From contig NZ_MVDD01000002.1 of NCBI RefSeq assembly GCF_002843315.1, forward strand, positions 434,001 to 498,000: 64,000 nucleotides of DNA, given 5' to 3'. Below the pieces are notes generated by a model, which saw nothing but the letters and a program-made list of their open reading frames with translations, was not told the DNA's origin and searched no databases. The position numbers and the translations under genes were made by a program. This document shows, one piece after another, positions 24,386 to 32,083 of the stretch (positions within the stretch are counted from its first letter, which is position 1; each line of letters starts with the position of its first letter). Source of the stretch: Labilibaculum filiforme (GTDB lineage: Bacteria > Bacteroidota > Bacteroidia > Bacteroidales > Marinifilaceae).

Positions 24386-25627
24386 TTATTGGTATTTTAC
24401 ATTCAGTGATAATTGTGGTTTTTCCTTATAAGTTAAGTATCGCCACAACCATTCAAATGGTCCCATTTTATAATATTTCAACCAAATAGAGGAAGAAATC
24501 AATTGAAATGTCCAAATTATCAAAACCCAAATCAGTAATTCTGCTCTTGAGTAGCGTGCAAACATTCCAAAGCCATAACTATAAAAAATAATGGAACAAA
24601 TTATGGATTGACAAAGGTAGTTCGTAAAAGCCATTCGACCAACTGCTTCAAGCGCTTTTGTGAAAAAACGCAAAATTTTCATTTGATATATCAAAAGGAT
24701 CAAGCCAATGTATCCCAACGCAGTAAATAAACTCCCAAAATAGTTGAACTGATAGCCATATTTAAAAAAGTAAATCATCTCCCATTTGCTAGCCACAATG
24801 TGCTGAAATCCTTCATGAGCAAAAAAAGTACCCATACCAATGCCTAAAACAGCCATCCAAAAATAAAAGTATTTCGTTTTTTTGGCTGCTAGCACTCCAT
24901 TATTTAATAATACCATTCCCAATAACATAACTCCGGTTGTTCTCCATAAAGAGAGCATAAAAAAGGAACCTAGCTGGTAATTCATATTTAATTGAGCCCG
25001 TTTCACAAAAATATCAAACCAAGTCCCCGTTTGGTACAAATCAATTTCCCCGGCCACCGCATTAGGAGCAGGATTAAAATCTGCCATGGCTTCTTTAGCC
25101 ATTTCTGCGGGCATACTTTCAAATAAGCCACCTACTAAATAGAAAAAAGCCATCGGAATTAAATATAGTACCACACACAAAATAATTTTATGGTTTTTTG
25201 GCATCTTTCTAAGTAAAACAGCAATAAGTCCTACCACTGCATAAGCAACCAAAATATCACCAAACCAAATTAAATAAGCGTGTAACATCCCAAAAATAAG
25301 CAAGAAAATCATTCTCCTCACTTGAAATTTAAAGCCATCCAATCCCCTCTCATTCAATCGATTGATAAACAATACAATTCCCGCCCCGAATAAAATAGAA
25401 AAAATGGTCATGAATTTTAGCTCTCCAAATACATTCACAAAGTAATAGGAAAAATAATCAGAAGCAGACAATTCCCCCATTACTGAAGGATTCGAAAAGG
25501 AGGCATTGGGAAGCCCAAATAATTGAATATTGATGAGTAAAATTCCTAGTAAAGCAAAACCCCGGAGTACATCCAGAGAATGTATTCTTTCTTTAGGCAA
25601 AGTAGGAATAGCTTGTATATTAGGCAT
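24386..25627 (-). CDS. DUF418 family membrane protein
   Basis: An integral membrane protein of about 413 residues with some eight to ten helices. It starts with LDVLRGFALLGILLINIQLF, the N-terminal signature of the DUF418/YeiB family, and has the C-terminal DUF418 block (AFTNYLCQSIICSIIFYSYG and KMGPFEWLWRYLTY). The frame opens at 25675 but the ATG at 25627 is preferred: the extra 16 residues are not family-like and the earlier start would overlap the ABC-F stop codon. Function is unknown; distantly related proteins include acyltransferases of the same fold. Confidence 0.87.
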   Translation of the reverse strand: MPNIQAIPTLPKERIHSLDVLRGFALLGILLINIQLFGLPNASFSNPSVMGELSASDYFSYYFVNVFGELKFMTIFSILFGAGIVLFINRLNERGLDGFKFQVRRMIFLLIFGMLHAYLIWFGDILVAYAVVGLIAVLLRKMPKNHKIILCVVLYLIPMAFFYLVGGLFESMPAEMAKEAMADFNPAPNAVAGEIDLYQTGTWFDIFVKRAQLNMNYQLGSFFMLSLWRTTGVMLLGMVLLNNGVLAAKKTKYFYFWMAVLGIGMGTFFAHEGFQHIVASKWEMIYFFKYGYQFNYFGSLFTALGYIGLILLIYQMKILRFFTKALEAVGRMAFTNYLCQSIICSIIFYSYGFGMFARYSRAELLIWVLIIWTFQLISSSIWLKYYKMGPFEWLWRYLTYKEKPQLSLNVKYQ

Positions 25628-25674
25628 TTTTTTTGAAGTTAAGATGATTTCAGGGAAAATGCACGGGAAGCACA

Positions 25675-27615
25675 CTACTCCCCTTTCTCTGCAATTAGCA
25701 GCTCCAATTCTTCATTAAAACGCTCCCAATCCAACATTTCTTTTTCAAGGTCTTTTTTGGATTTTTCATATTTTGCAAACAGAGAATGATCCTGAATATT
25801 CTCCGGATTTGCAAGCAGATCTTCCATTTCGGCTATTTGTTCTTCAAATCGCGCAATATTTTCTTCCGAGTTAGAAACAGCTCTTTCCATTTTAGAGATT
25901 TTCTTACTCATCTCTTTTCGCTCCAAATAGTTCAGCTTATTATCGGAAGGAGCAACTTCAACCTGTACAGAGCTTGCAACATTTTTCACTTCCAATTCCT
26001 TTAAGGAGTCCATCTTCTTGGTTTGAAGAAAATCATAAATTCCTCCCAAATGTTCTTTTATCTTCTTATTGGTAAACTCATACACTTTCGATGATAATCC
26101 ATTTAAAAATTCACGATCGTGAGAAACAACAATAACAGTTCCGTCAAACTGATTCAATGCTTCTTTCAAAACATCTTTCGATCTCATATCTAAATGGTTG
26201 GTTGGCTCATCGAGCACCAATAAATTTACTGGTTCCAAAAGCAGACGAATCATAGCCAAACGAGAACGCTCTCCTCCAGACAATACTTTCACTTTTTTAT
26301 CAATGTCCTCGCCTCTAAACATAAAAGCACCTAAAATATCACGAATCTTAGTTCTTACATCTCCAACAGCAACATCATCAATCGTTTCGAATACCGACTT
26401 GTTTTCATTCAGCATTTGAGCCTGATTCTGAGCAAAATAACCAATTTTTACATTGTGTCCAATTTTACAGATTCCCGTATGCTCCAGCTCTCCCATCAAA
26501 ACTTTCACCAGAGTTGATTTTCCTTCTCCATTTTTTCCCACAAAGGCAAGTTTCTCACCTCTTTCAATTACAAATTCGAGCTCGTTTAAAACCAAATGAT
26601 CCCCATAAGCCTTGCTCAGATTTTTCACCTCACACACCAAGTCTCCCGATCGCGGTGCTGGTGGGAACTTCAAGCTCAGCTTCGAGCTATCCTCCTCATC
26701 AATCTCAATACGATCAATTTTTTCCAATTGCTTGATCCGAGATTGAACCTGAACCGATTTGGTTGCTTTGTAACGAAAACGCTCAATAAAATCCTCGGTA
26801 TCTTTAATTTGCTTTTGCTGATTAATGTAGGCTTTCATTTGTTGTTCGCGACGCTCTGCATGCAAAATTACATACTGAGAATAAGAAACCTTATAATCAT
26901 ATATTTTCCCAACAGAAATTTCAACGGTTCTATTGGTAATATTATCTAAAAATGCCCGGTCATGCGATACCAAAACCACAGCTCCAGGATAGGTCTTCAA
27001 GAAATCCTCTAGCCATTGAATGGATTCAATATCTAAATGGTTTGTAGGCTCATCGAGAAGAAAAACATCCGGACGACGCAACAAAATCTTAGCCAATTCT
27101 ATTCGCATTCTCCACCCTCCACTAAACTCGTTAGTTTGGCGAGTAAAATCGCTTCGTAAAAAACCCAATCCAATTAATGTACGTTCCGCTTCTGCCTCAA
27201 TATTCTCACCACCCATCATATGATAGCGGTCATTTCTCTCCGTCAGTCGCTCAATAAGCTTCATGTAGTCATCCGACTCATAATCGGTTCGCTCGGCAAT
27301 CTCTAAATTAATAGCTGCAATTTCCTTTTCTAAACCCAACACTTCTTCAAAAGCCGACAAAGCCTCTTCCATTACGGTATTGCCGTCGATATGATTTACC
27401 TGCTGTGGTAAATACCCAATTTTAATCTCATTTGGCAAAGATACAGTTCCAGCTGTAGGGGCTTGAAAACCAGCAAATATTTTTAGCAAAGTTGATTTCC
27501 CTGCACCATTCTTGCCAACCAAACCAATGCGATCGCGAGAATTTACAATAAAAGTAACTTGCTTAAAAAGGGTAAAGCCACCAAATTCAACCGTAAGATT
27601 GTTAATAGAGATCAT
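25675..27615 (-). CDS. ABC-F family ATP-binding protein
   Basis: A soluble tandem ABC ATPase of 646 residues without membrane domains. The first ATPase has Walker A GKNGAGKST, signature FSGGWRMR and LLDEPTNHLD; the second GKNGEGKST, LSGGERSR and LVLDEPTNHLD. A ~70-residue inter-domain linker (RREQQMKAYINQQKQIKDTE) and a coiled-coil C-terminus (KISKMERAVSNSEENIARFE to the end) fit the Uup/YdiF type, which act on ribosomes, or bind DNA in the Uup case. The TATCTTTG promoter box is 29 bases upstream of the ATG. Confidence 0.93.
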   Translation of the reverse strand: MISINNLTVEFGGFTLFKQVTFIVNSRDRIGLVGKNGAGKSTLLKIFAGFQAPTAGTVSLPNEIKIGYLPQQVNHIDGNTVMEEALSAFEEVLGLEKEIAAINLEIAERTDYESDDYMKLIERLTERNDRYHMMGGENIEAEAERTLIGLGFLRSDFTRQTNEFSGGWRMRIELAKILLRRPDVFLLDEPTNHLDIESIQWLEDFLKTYPGAVVLVSHDRAFLDNITNRTVEISVGKIYDYKVSYSQYVILHAERREQQMKAYINQQKQIKDTEDFIERFRYKATKSVQVQSRIKQLEKIDRIEIDEEDSSKLSLKFPPAPRSGDLVCEVKNLSKAYGDHLVLNELEFVIERGEKLAFVGKNGEGKSTLVKVLMGELEHTGICKIGHNVKIGYFAQNQAQMLNENKSVFETIDDVAVGDVRTKIRDILGAFMFRGEDIDKKVKVLSGGERSRLAMIRLLLEPVNLLVLDEPTNHLDMRSKDVLKEALNQFDGTVIVVSHDREFLNGLSSKVYEFTNKKIKEHLGGIYDFLQTKKMDSLKELEVKNVASSVQVEVAPSDNKLNYLERKEMSKKISKMERAVSNSEENIARFEEQIAEMEDLLANPENIQDHSLFAKYEKSKKDLEKEMLDWERFNEELELLIAEKGE

Positions 27616-27643
27616 ACTTATTCTTGTTTTTCTGTTAAAGCGA

Positions 27644-27651
27644 CAAAGATA
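27644..27651 (-). promoter_or_regulatory. -7 promoter element of the ABC-F gene
   Basis: TATCTTTG on the - strand, the canonical Bacteroidota -7 box, 29 bases upstream of the ATG; gives a leader of about 20 bases. The -33 is not clear. Confidence 0.6.
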
Positions 27652-27700
27652 ACAACTGTTTGCACTTATCTGTAATCATTAATCAGTTTATACCAACATC

Positions 27701-28447
27701 CTAATTATTACAACTCATCAGTCGTTTTTCTTCCAACAAAATTGTCGCTTTTTTTACTAATTCCGCTTGAATGATATTCTCTTTTACTTCCCGCATCACA
27801 ATGGTTTCAGCTTCGGCAAATGAAATATCATAAATTCGGTTTACTTTTTGATATTCCTTCGGATATTTTGAAATTAACCTATCGTACAATTGATCCAAAT
27901 AAATTTTAGATGGATTATGAAATTCCAGCTTCAGTTCAAAACGTCGAACCAGCGCCTCATCAATCAGTCCAATTTGATTTGTTGCAGCAATTAGAATAGA
28001 ATTTTTAGGCAAAGAATCGATCAATTGAATCATACTATTTACCACTCGTTTCATTTCACTGCTATCGGTATTATCGTAGTTTCTTTCTTTCCCTAAAGAA
28101 TCAAACTCATCGAAAAACAAAACAGCCTCCTGACTTTCTACCATTTTAAAAGCTGCCGCGATATTCCTTGAAGTTTCACCAAGTTTCGAAGAAACAATAT
28201 TCCCCAAATTAATTGTTTTTAATTTCTTCTCCAGCTTATTCGCAATTGCTTTTGCTGTCATGGTTTTACCACATCCCGATTTCCCAAAAAGCAAGAGTTT
28301 ATTTACTACTGGCAAACCAAATTTGCTAAGTATTTCAAAATGTTCGTATTCCCGCAGAAACTGTGCTACCTGAACCGACAATTCCTGATCAAATACAATA
28401 TCTTCAAAATCAACCTTTCCCATATTGGGAACAAATAAATGATTCAT
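27701..28447 (-). CDS. AAA+ family ATPase
   Basis: A 248-residue single-domain AAA+ ATPase. Walker A is GKSGCGKTMTAK (~55), Walker B LFFDEFDSLG (~108), sensor 1 AATNQ and an arginine pair in ALVRRFELKL. A short C-terminal lid ends the chain. Its sequence is nearest to FtsH/CDC48-like ATPase cores, but there is no protease domain or membrane helix. The divergent neighbour is a STAS-like protein, 174 bases away. Many such AAA ATPases act with an adjacent peptidase; none is present here, so the partner is unknown. Confidence 0.85.
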   Translation of the reverse strand: MNHLFVPNMGKVDFEDIVFDQELSVQVAQFLREYEHFEILSKFGLPVVNKLLLFGKSGCGKTMTAKAIANKLEKKLKTINLGNIVSSKLGETSRNIAAAFKMVESQEAVLFFDEFDSLGKERNYDNTDSSEMKRVVNSMIQLIDSLPKNSILIAATNQIGLIDEALVRRFELKLEFHNPSKIYLDQLYDRLISKYPKEYQKVNRIYDISFAEAETIVMREVKENIIQAELVKKATILLEEKRLMSCNN

Positions 28448-28487
28448 GCTTAAACGTATGTGTTTGTTAGTCTGTTTAAATATTCTG

Positions 28488-28495
28488 CAAACCTA
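28488..28495 (-). promoter_or_regulatory. -7 promoter element of the AAA+ ATPase gene
   Basis: TAGGTTTG on the - strand, matching TAnnTTTG, about 40 bases upstream of the ATG; a TTTC lies about 20 bases further upstream. Confidence 0.45.
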
Positions 28496-28525
28496 GCATT
28501 TTTATCTTCAATCCGGAAAAAATCA

Positions 28526-28556
28526 TTTGGCGCTTTTATAAAATTAATTGCATTTG
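28526..28556 (+). promoter_or_regulatory. promoter of the STAS-like gene
   Basis: TTTG-N19-TGCATTTG: perfect -33, exact spacing, -7 one base from TAnnTTTG. It lies 65 bases upstream of the GTG start. Confidence 0.6.
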
Positions 28557-28620
28557 CAGCCCCATTAAAAAACTGATCTATGAATATACAAATCAGTTAA
28601 TTAACAAAATAAAGAATAAG

Positions 28621-29061
28621 GTGAGAAATTCTTATTACAACTATGTAGAAGAGCATAAGCTTTTAATTGAATGCTTTTGCGGTGAGACGAAGATAAAAGA
28701 TGTATTTGAATTAAAATGCGAAACCGGATCTCATTTACACAATGTGCCTAAATTCAGCGTACTTGCTGATATTCGGAGAAGTAACAGTAAACCATCTTTT
28801 AAAGAGATTGATGAATTTATTGAATTATATTTACAATCGAAGCTAAGTTCAAAAATTGATAGAATTGCAATTATCACCAGCACTCCAAGGCAGGTGGCCA
28901 ACGCAATGCTAATTATTGATAGTGTTGAAAATGAAATAGATATACCAATAAAAGTTTTTAGTTCTGTTGAATCTGCATTAAAATGGTTACGTTGCAACAT
29001 GTGTAGCAGCAAGGTAAATACGATACTCGAAAACTTTCAAGCTACAAATGCAATAGTATAA
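28621..29061 (+). CDS. STAS/SEC14-like domain protein
   Basis: A 146-residue protein of the small alpha/beta group sometimes called STAS/SEC14-like, seen in many Bacteroidota. It has the typical VLADIRRSN strand (~55) followed by a helix (SFKEIDEFIELYLQSK), an IDRIAIITSTPRQVANAMLI region and a KVFSSVESALKWL segment. Start is GTG at 28621, the only plausible start in the frame. It ends at a perfect bidirectional terminator. Function unknown, perhaps regulatory like anti-sigma antagonists, but no sigma or kinase partner is next to it. Confidence 0.7.
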   Translation: MRNSYYNYVEEHKLLIECFCGETKIKDVFELKCETGSHLHNVPKFSVLADIRRSNSKPSFKEIDEFIELYLQSKLSSKIDRIAIITSTPRQVANAMLIIDSVENEIDIPIKVFSSVESALKWLRCNMCSSKVNTILENFQATNAIV

Positions 29062-29063
29062 TA

Positions 29064-29090
29064 AAAGGGAGCTCCATTGGAACTCCCTTT
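29064..29090. terminator. bidirectional terminator
   Basis: AAAGGGAG-C-TCC / GGA-A-CTCCCTTT stem with a 3-nt loop between convergent genes (STAS-like and the GHL10-type lipoprotein). Confidence 0.88.
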
Positions 29091-29114
29091 CTGTTTATTT
29101 TAATAAATTCCTTC

Positions 29115-30230
29115 TTACTTTTTGGTGTAATCTTTATAAATCGCCTTCTGAAATTCAGTCCAATGTGCTTCGGTCATTCTATCGGGCGTAAATAAACAAA
29201 TTCCTGTTGCTCCATTTACCATCGATTCCCTAATTGCTTCTCCTAATTCTTCCGGCAACAAACCATGATTTTCAGGATCAGCTTCTTTCGACTTAGAATC
29301 GGGTTTTGGACAAATAAACAAACCACTGTAAATCGGTTTTTCACCATTTACACTTTCGCTGGATTCCTTACACATTTTACCAACCCACTCGGTTCCTTCC
29401 AAGTAAAAATCGTTGTAGTTCATTGGTAAAAAAGCATCTAAATCCCATTTATTCCATTCCTGACGAACCATTTTCACAGCATGAGAATGTGGACCAGGAA
29501 ATACTGCTGCAGTAATTTCTTTTCCTTGTGCATGCACATCTTCCACCAAACGATTTACCATTTTCGTAATTAAATCCTGACGAAACTGCTTCCATTCCTG
29601 TAAATCCCGCCCTTGAGCCTGATCTACAAGCTCAATTCCTGTTTTGGCTTTAAAATCAGCCTTACATTTATCACAATAACAGTAATCAAACTCGGGATAT
29701 TCCTTATCCATCACCAAATTGTACTTCTCCCAAAGACCTTTAGCCAATATTACATCCGGATAACGAATATAATCCAAATGAATTCCATCCACTTCGGGCA
29801 AAGCTGCTATTTTGGTATATAAACCAGACAAATATTGATACACTTCTTCCCGATTCGGACACAAAAAGGTATAATGATCTACATAAGCTGGCTTATCGTA
29901 TGCCGATTCACCATTTCCATTTACGGCATATAAATCTGCAGGAATATTTTCATTCCTTCCCTGAACCATGGTAGGTATCCAAGTATGAAATTCGAGACCT
30001 GCATCTTTTGCAATTTTCCCCACTCGTTGATAAACAGCAGCATCATGCCCTCCATTGTACATTAAGCCATCAATCCCTTTCTCCTTTAAATCGGTAAAGT
30101 TCGCTTTTAACTCTGTATCGGTAGCCTCGCCCGGGCCACCCAGCCATGCAAAACATGGAACTTTCGTTGCTTGTTTGGTTCCACACGAAACCAATAAAAA
30201 TAATGCAAAAACAGCAAGTAACTTGTTCAT
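29115..30230 (-). CDS. GHL10-type glycosyl hydrolase-like lipoprotein
   Basis: A 371-residue lipoprotein (lipobox LLVSC, Cys at ~16) with a TIM-barrel domain of the GHL10 type (glycosyl hydrolase-like 10, formerly DUF187). Signature segments are GIDGLMYNGGHDA, EFHTWIPTM, DGIHLDYIRYPDV, LDAFLPMNYNDFY and ICLFTPD. The conserved Asp in HLDYIRYP and the Tyr-Asn motif lie where the active site is expected. A CYCDKC cluster (~184-189), common in this group, may bind a metal. It is predicted at the periplasmic or outer surface and may act on a polysaccharide; no SusC/D pair is near. Convergent with the STAS-like gene. Confidence 0.85.
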   Translation of the reverse strand: MNKLLAVFALFLLVSCGTKQATKVPCFAWLGGPGEATDTELKANFTDLKEKGIDGLMYNGGHDAAVYQRVGKIAKDAGLEFHTWIPTMVQGRNENIPADLYAVNGNGESAYDKPAYVDHYTFLCPNREEVYQYLSGLYTKIAALPEVDGIHLDYIRYPDVILAKGLWEKYNLVMDKEYPEFDYCYCDKCKADFKAKTGIELVDQAQGRDLQEWKQFRQDLITKMVNRLVEDVHAQGKEITAAVFPGPHSHAVKMVRQEWNKWDLDAFLPMNYNDFYLEGTEWVGKMCKESSESVNGEKPIYSGLFICPKPDSKSKEADPENHGLLPEELGEAIRESMVNGATGICLFTPDRMTEAHWTEFQKAIYKDYTKK

Positions 30231-30384
30231 AGTACTTTTATAAAAAATTGAAATGTGGCTTTGAAATACGAAGTAAAGATATAAAATTAAGTAGTAACCG
30301 CGATTCCTTTTTCGCTGTTTGTCTTTAGTTTAGGGGATTTCAGATAATAATAAAAATGTCTTTCTACTTTTTAAGCTTTCCTTC

Positions 30385-30414
30385 TTTCCAGCTTTCGACT
30401 TTTATCTATCTTTG
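30385..30414 (+). promoter_or_regulatory. promoter upstream of rlmD
   Basis: TTTC-N18-TATCTTTG, followed by GCGCC as at many Bacteroidota start sites; about 26 bases upstream of the GTG start. Confidence 0.6.
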
Positions 30415-30439
30415 CGCCAATATTTAAAACAATTGAATC

Positions 30440-31849
30440 GTGGGAAGAAATAGAAAGCAAAAACCACTTCTGGAAAAAGTAGTTATAGAGAAGTTAGCCG
30501 CCGAAGGCAAGGCAATTGGTAAAGTAGATGACAAAATTGTATTTGTTACCGGTGTAATACCAGGCGATATTGTTGATGTACAAGTCAACAAAAAACGCAA
30601 AAGTTTTATGGAAGGCTATCCGGTTGCTTTTCACCAGCATTCACCAATGAAGATAGACGCTTTTTGTGAGCATTTTGGAGTTTGTGGTGGATGTAAATGG
30701 CAAAATTTACCCTACGAAGAACAACTAAAATTTAAACAGCAGGAAGTTATTGACAATTTAGAGAGAATTGGCAAAGTAGAACTGAATGGTATCAATAACA
30801 TCCTGGCATCAGAAAAAACTGAATTCTACCGAAATAAACTGGAATATACTTTTTCGAACAAGCGCTACCTAACCAACGAGGAAATTGCCCTTAATGATGA
30901 TATAAAAAGAACACCTGCACTTGGTTTTCATGTTCCAAAACTATTCGATAAAGTAGTTGATATTAATAAATGTCACCTGCAACCAGAACCATCGAATGCG
31001 GTTCGTTTAGCGATTAAAGAATATGCTTTCGCAAACAATCTATCCTTTTTCGATATCCGAAATCAAGAAGGTTTCCTAAGAACATTGGTTATTAGAACCT
31101 CTTCGACAGGCGACAACATGATTATTGTAGTATTCTATCACGAAGATGTGGAGAAACGAGAGGGATTGCTGAATCATCTGTCGGAAAAATTCCCCGAAAT
31201 CACTTCCCTAATGTATGTGATTAATGAGAAAGCCAACGACTCCATTACCGATCAGGAAGCAATTCTATACAAAGGTGTTGATCATATTTTTGAGCAAATG
31301 GAAGATTTACGCTTTAAAATTGGTCCTAAATCGTTCTACCAAACCAATTCGGAGCAGGCTTACAATTTGTATTGCAAAACTCGTGATTTTGCCGAATTAA
31401 CTGGCGACGAAATTGTTTACGATTTGTATACCGGAACCGGAACCATTGCTAATTTTATTGCAAAACAAGCTAAAAAAGTAATTGGAATTGAATACGTTCC
31501 CGAAGCTATTGCCGATGCAAAAGTGAATTCTGAAATTAACGGAATTAACAACACGGAGTTTTTTGCTGGCGACATGAAAAATGTACTTACTAGCGAATTC
31601 ATAGCTCTTCACGGTCAACCCGATACTATTATTGTTGATCCTCCACGAGCAGGAATGCACGCCGATGTTGTGGAAACAATTCTGCAAGCGGCACCAAAAC
31701 GAATTGTGTACGTAAGCTGTAATTCGGCAACTCAAGCTCGCGATTTGGCCATGATGAACGAGGCCTACAAAGTAACAAAAGTGCAAGCTGTTGATATGTT
31801 CCCCCACACCCATCATGTGGAGAATATTGTGCAGTTGGAAAAAAGATAA
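30440..31849 (+). CDS. rlmD: 23S rRNA (uracil1939-C5)-methyltransferase, RlmD type
   Basis: RumA-like methyltransferase of 469 residues. An N-terminal TRAM domain (~10-60) precedes a 4Fe-4S cluster motif (C-x5-C-x2-C in CEHFGVCGGC, with a fourth Cys in INKCHLQ), a central domain, and the SAM-dependent domain with LYTGTGTIANF and the catalytic Cys427 in VYVSCNSATQ. The start is GTG at 30440, next to a canonical -7 box. It could also act as a tRNA m5U54-type enzyme, as the family members differ in target. A strong terminator follows. Confidence 0.92.
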   Translation: MGRNRKQKPLLEKVVIEKLAAEGKAIGKVDDKIVFVTGVIPGDIVDVQVNKKRKSFMEGYPVAFHQHSPMKIDAFCEHFGVCGGCKWQNLPYEEQLKFKQQEVIDNLERIGKVELNGINNILASEKTEFYRNKLEYTFSNKRYLTNEEIALNDDIKRTPALGFHVPKLFDKVVDINKCHLQPEPSNAVRLAIKEYAFANNLSFFDIRNQEGFLRTLVIRTSSTGDNMIIVVFYHEDVEKREGLLNHLSEKFPEITSLMYVINEKANDSITDQEAILYKGVDHIFEQMEDLRFKIGPKSFYQTNSEQAYNLYCKTRDFAELTGDEIVYDLYTGTGTIANFIAKQAKKVIGIEYVPEAIADAKVNSEINGINNTEFFAGDMKNVLTSEFIALHGQPDTIIVDPPRAGMHADVVETILQAAPKRIVYVSCNSATQARDLAMMNEAYKVTKVQAVDMFPHTHHVENIVQLEKR

Positions 31850-31866
31850 ACTCTCGCTATAAAACT

Positions 31867-31902
31867 AAAACCTCTTAAAAATTAACTTTAAGAGGTTTTT
31901 TT
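31867..31902 (+). terminator. terminator of rlmD
   Basis: A 13-bp perfect stem (AAAACCTCTTAAA / TTTAAGAGGTTTT) with a 7-nt loop and a T-run. Confidence 0.92.
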
Positions 31903-32083
31903 ATACCCAACAAAAGGATTTCAGCTATTCCCTGAAAAAAAAGATTTAAAAAATTACGCGGAAACAATAGGGTTCCCAGTTTTAAACTTTCCTAACAAAT
32001 GTTCTTTTTTATCCAACTAAAAATCCATAGTATTGATGTTTCAATGGATCGATACTTAAATACTCAAGCATAAACTATAAAAG

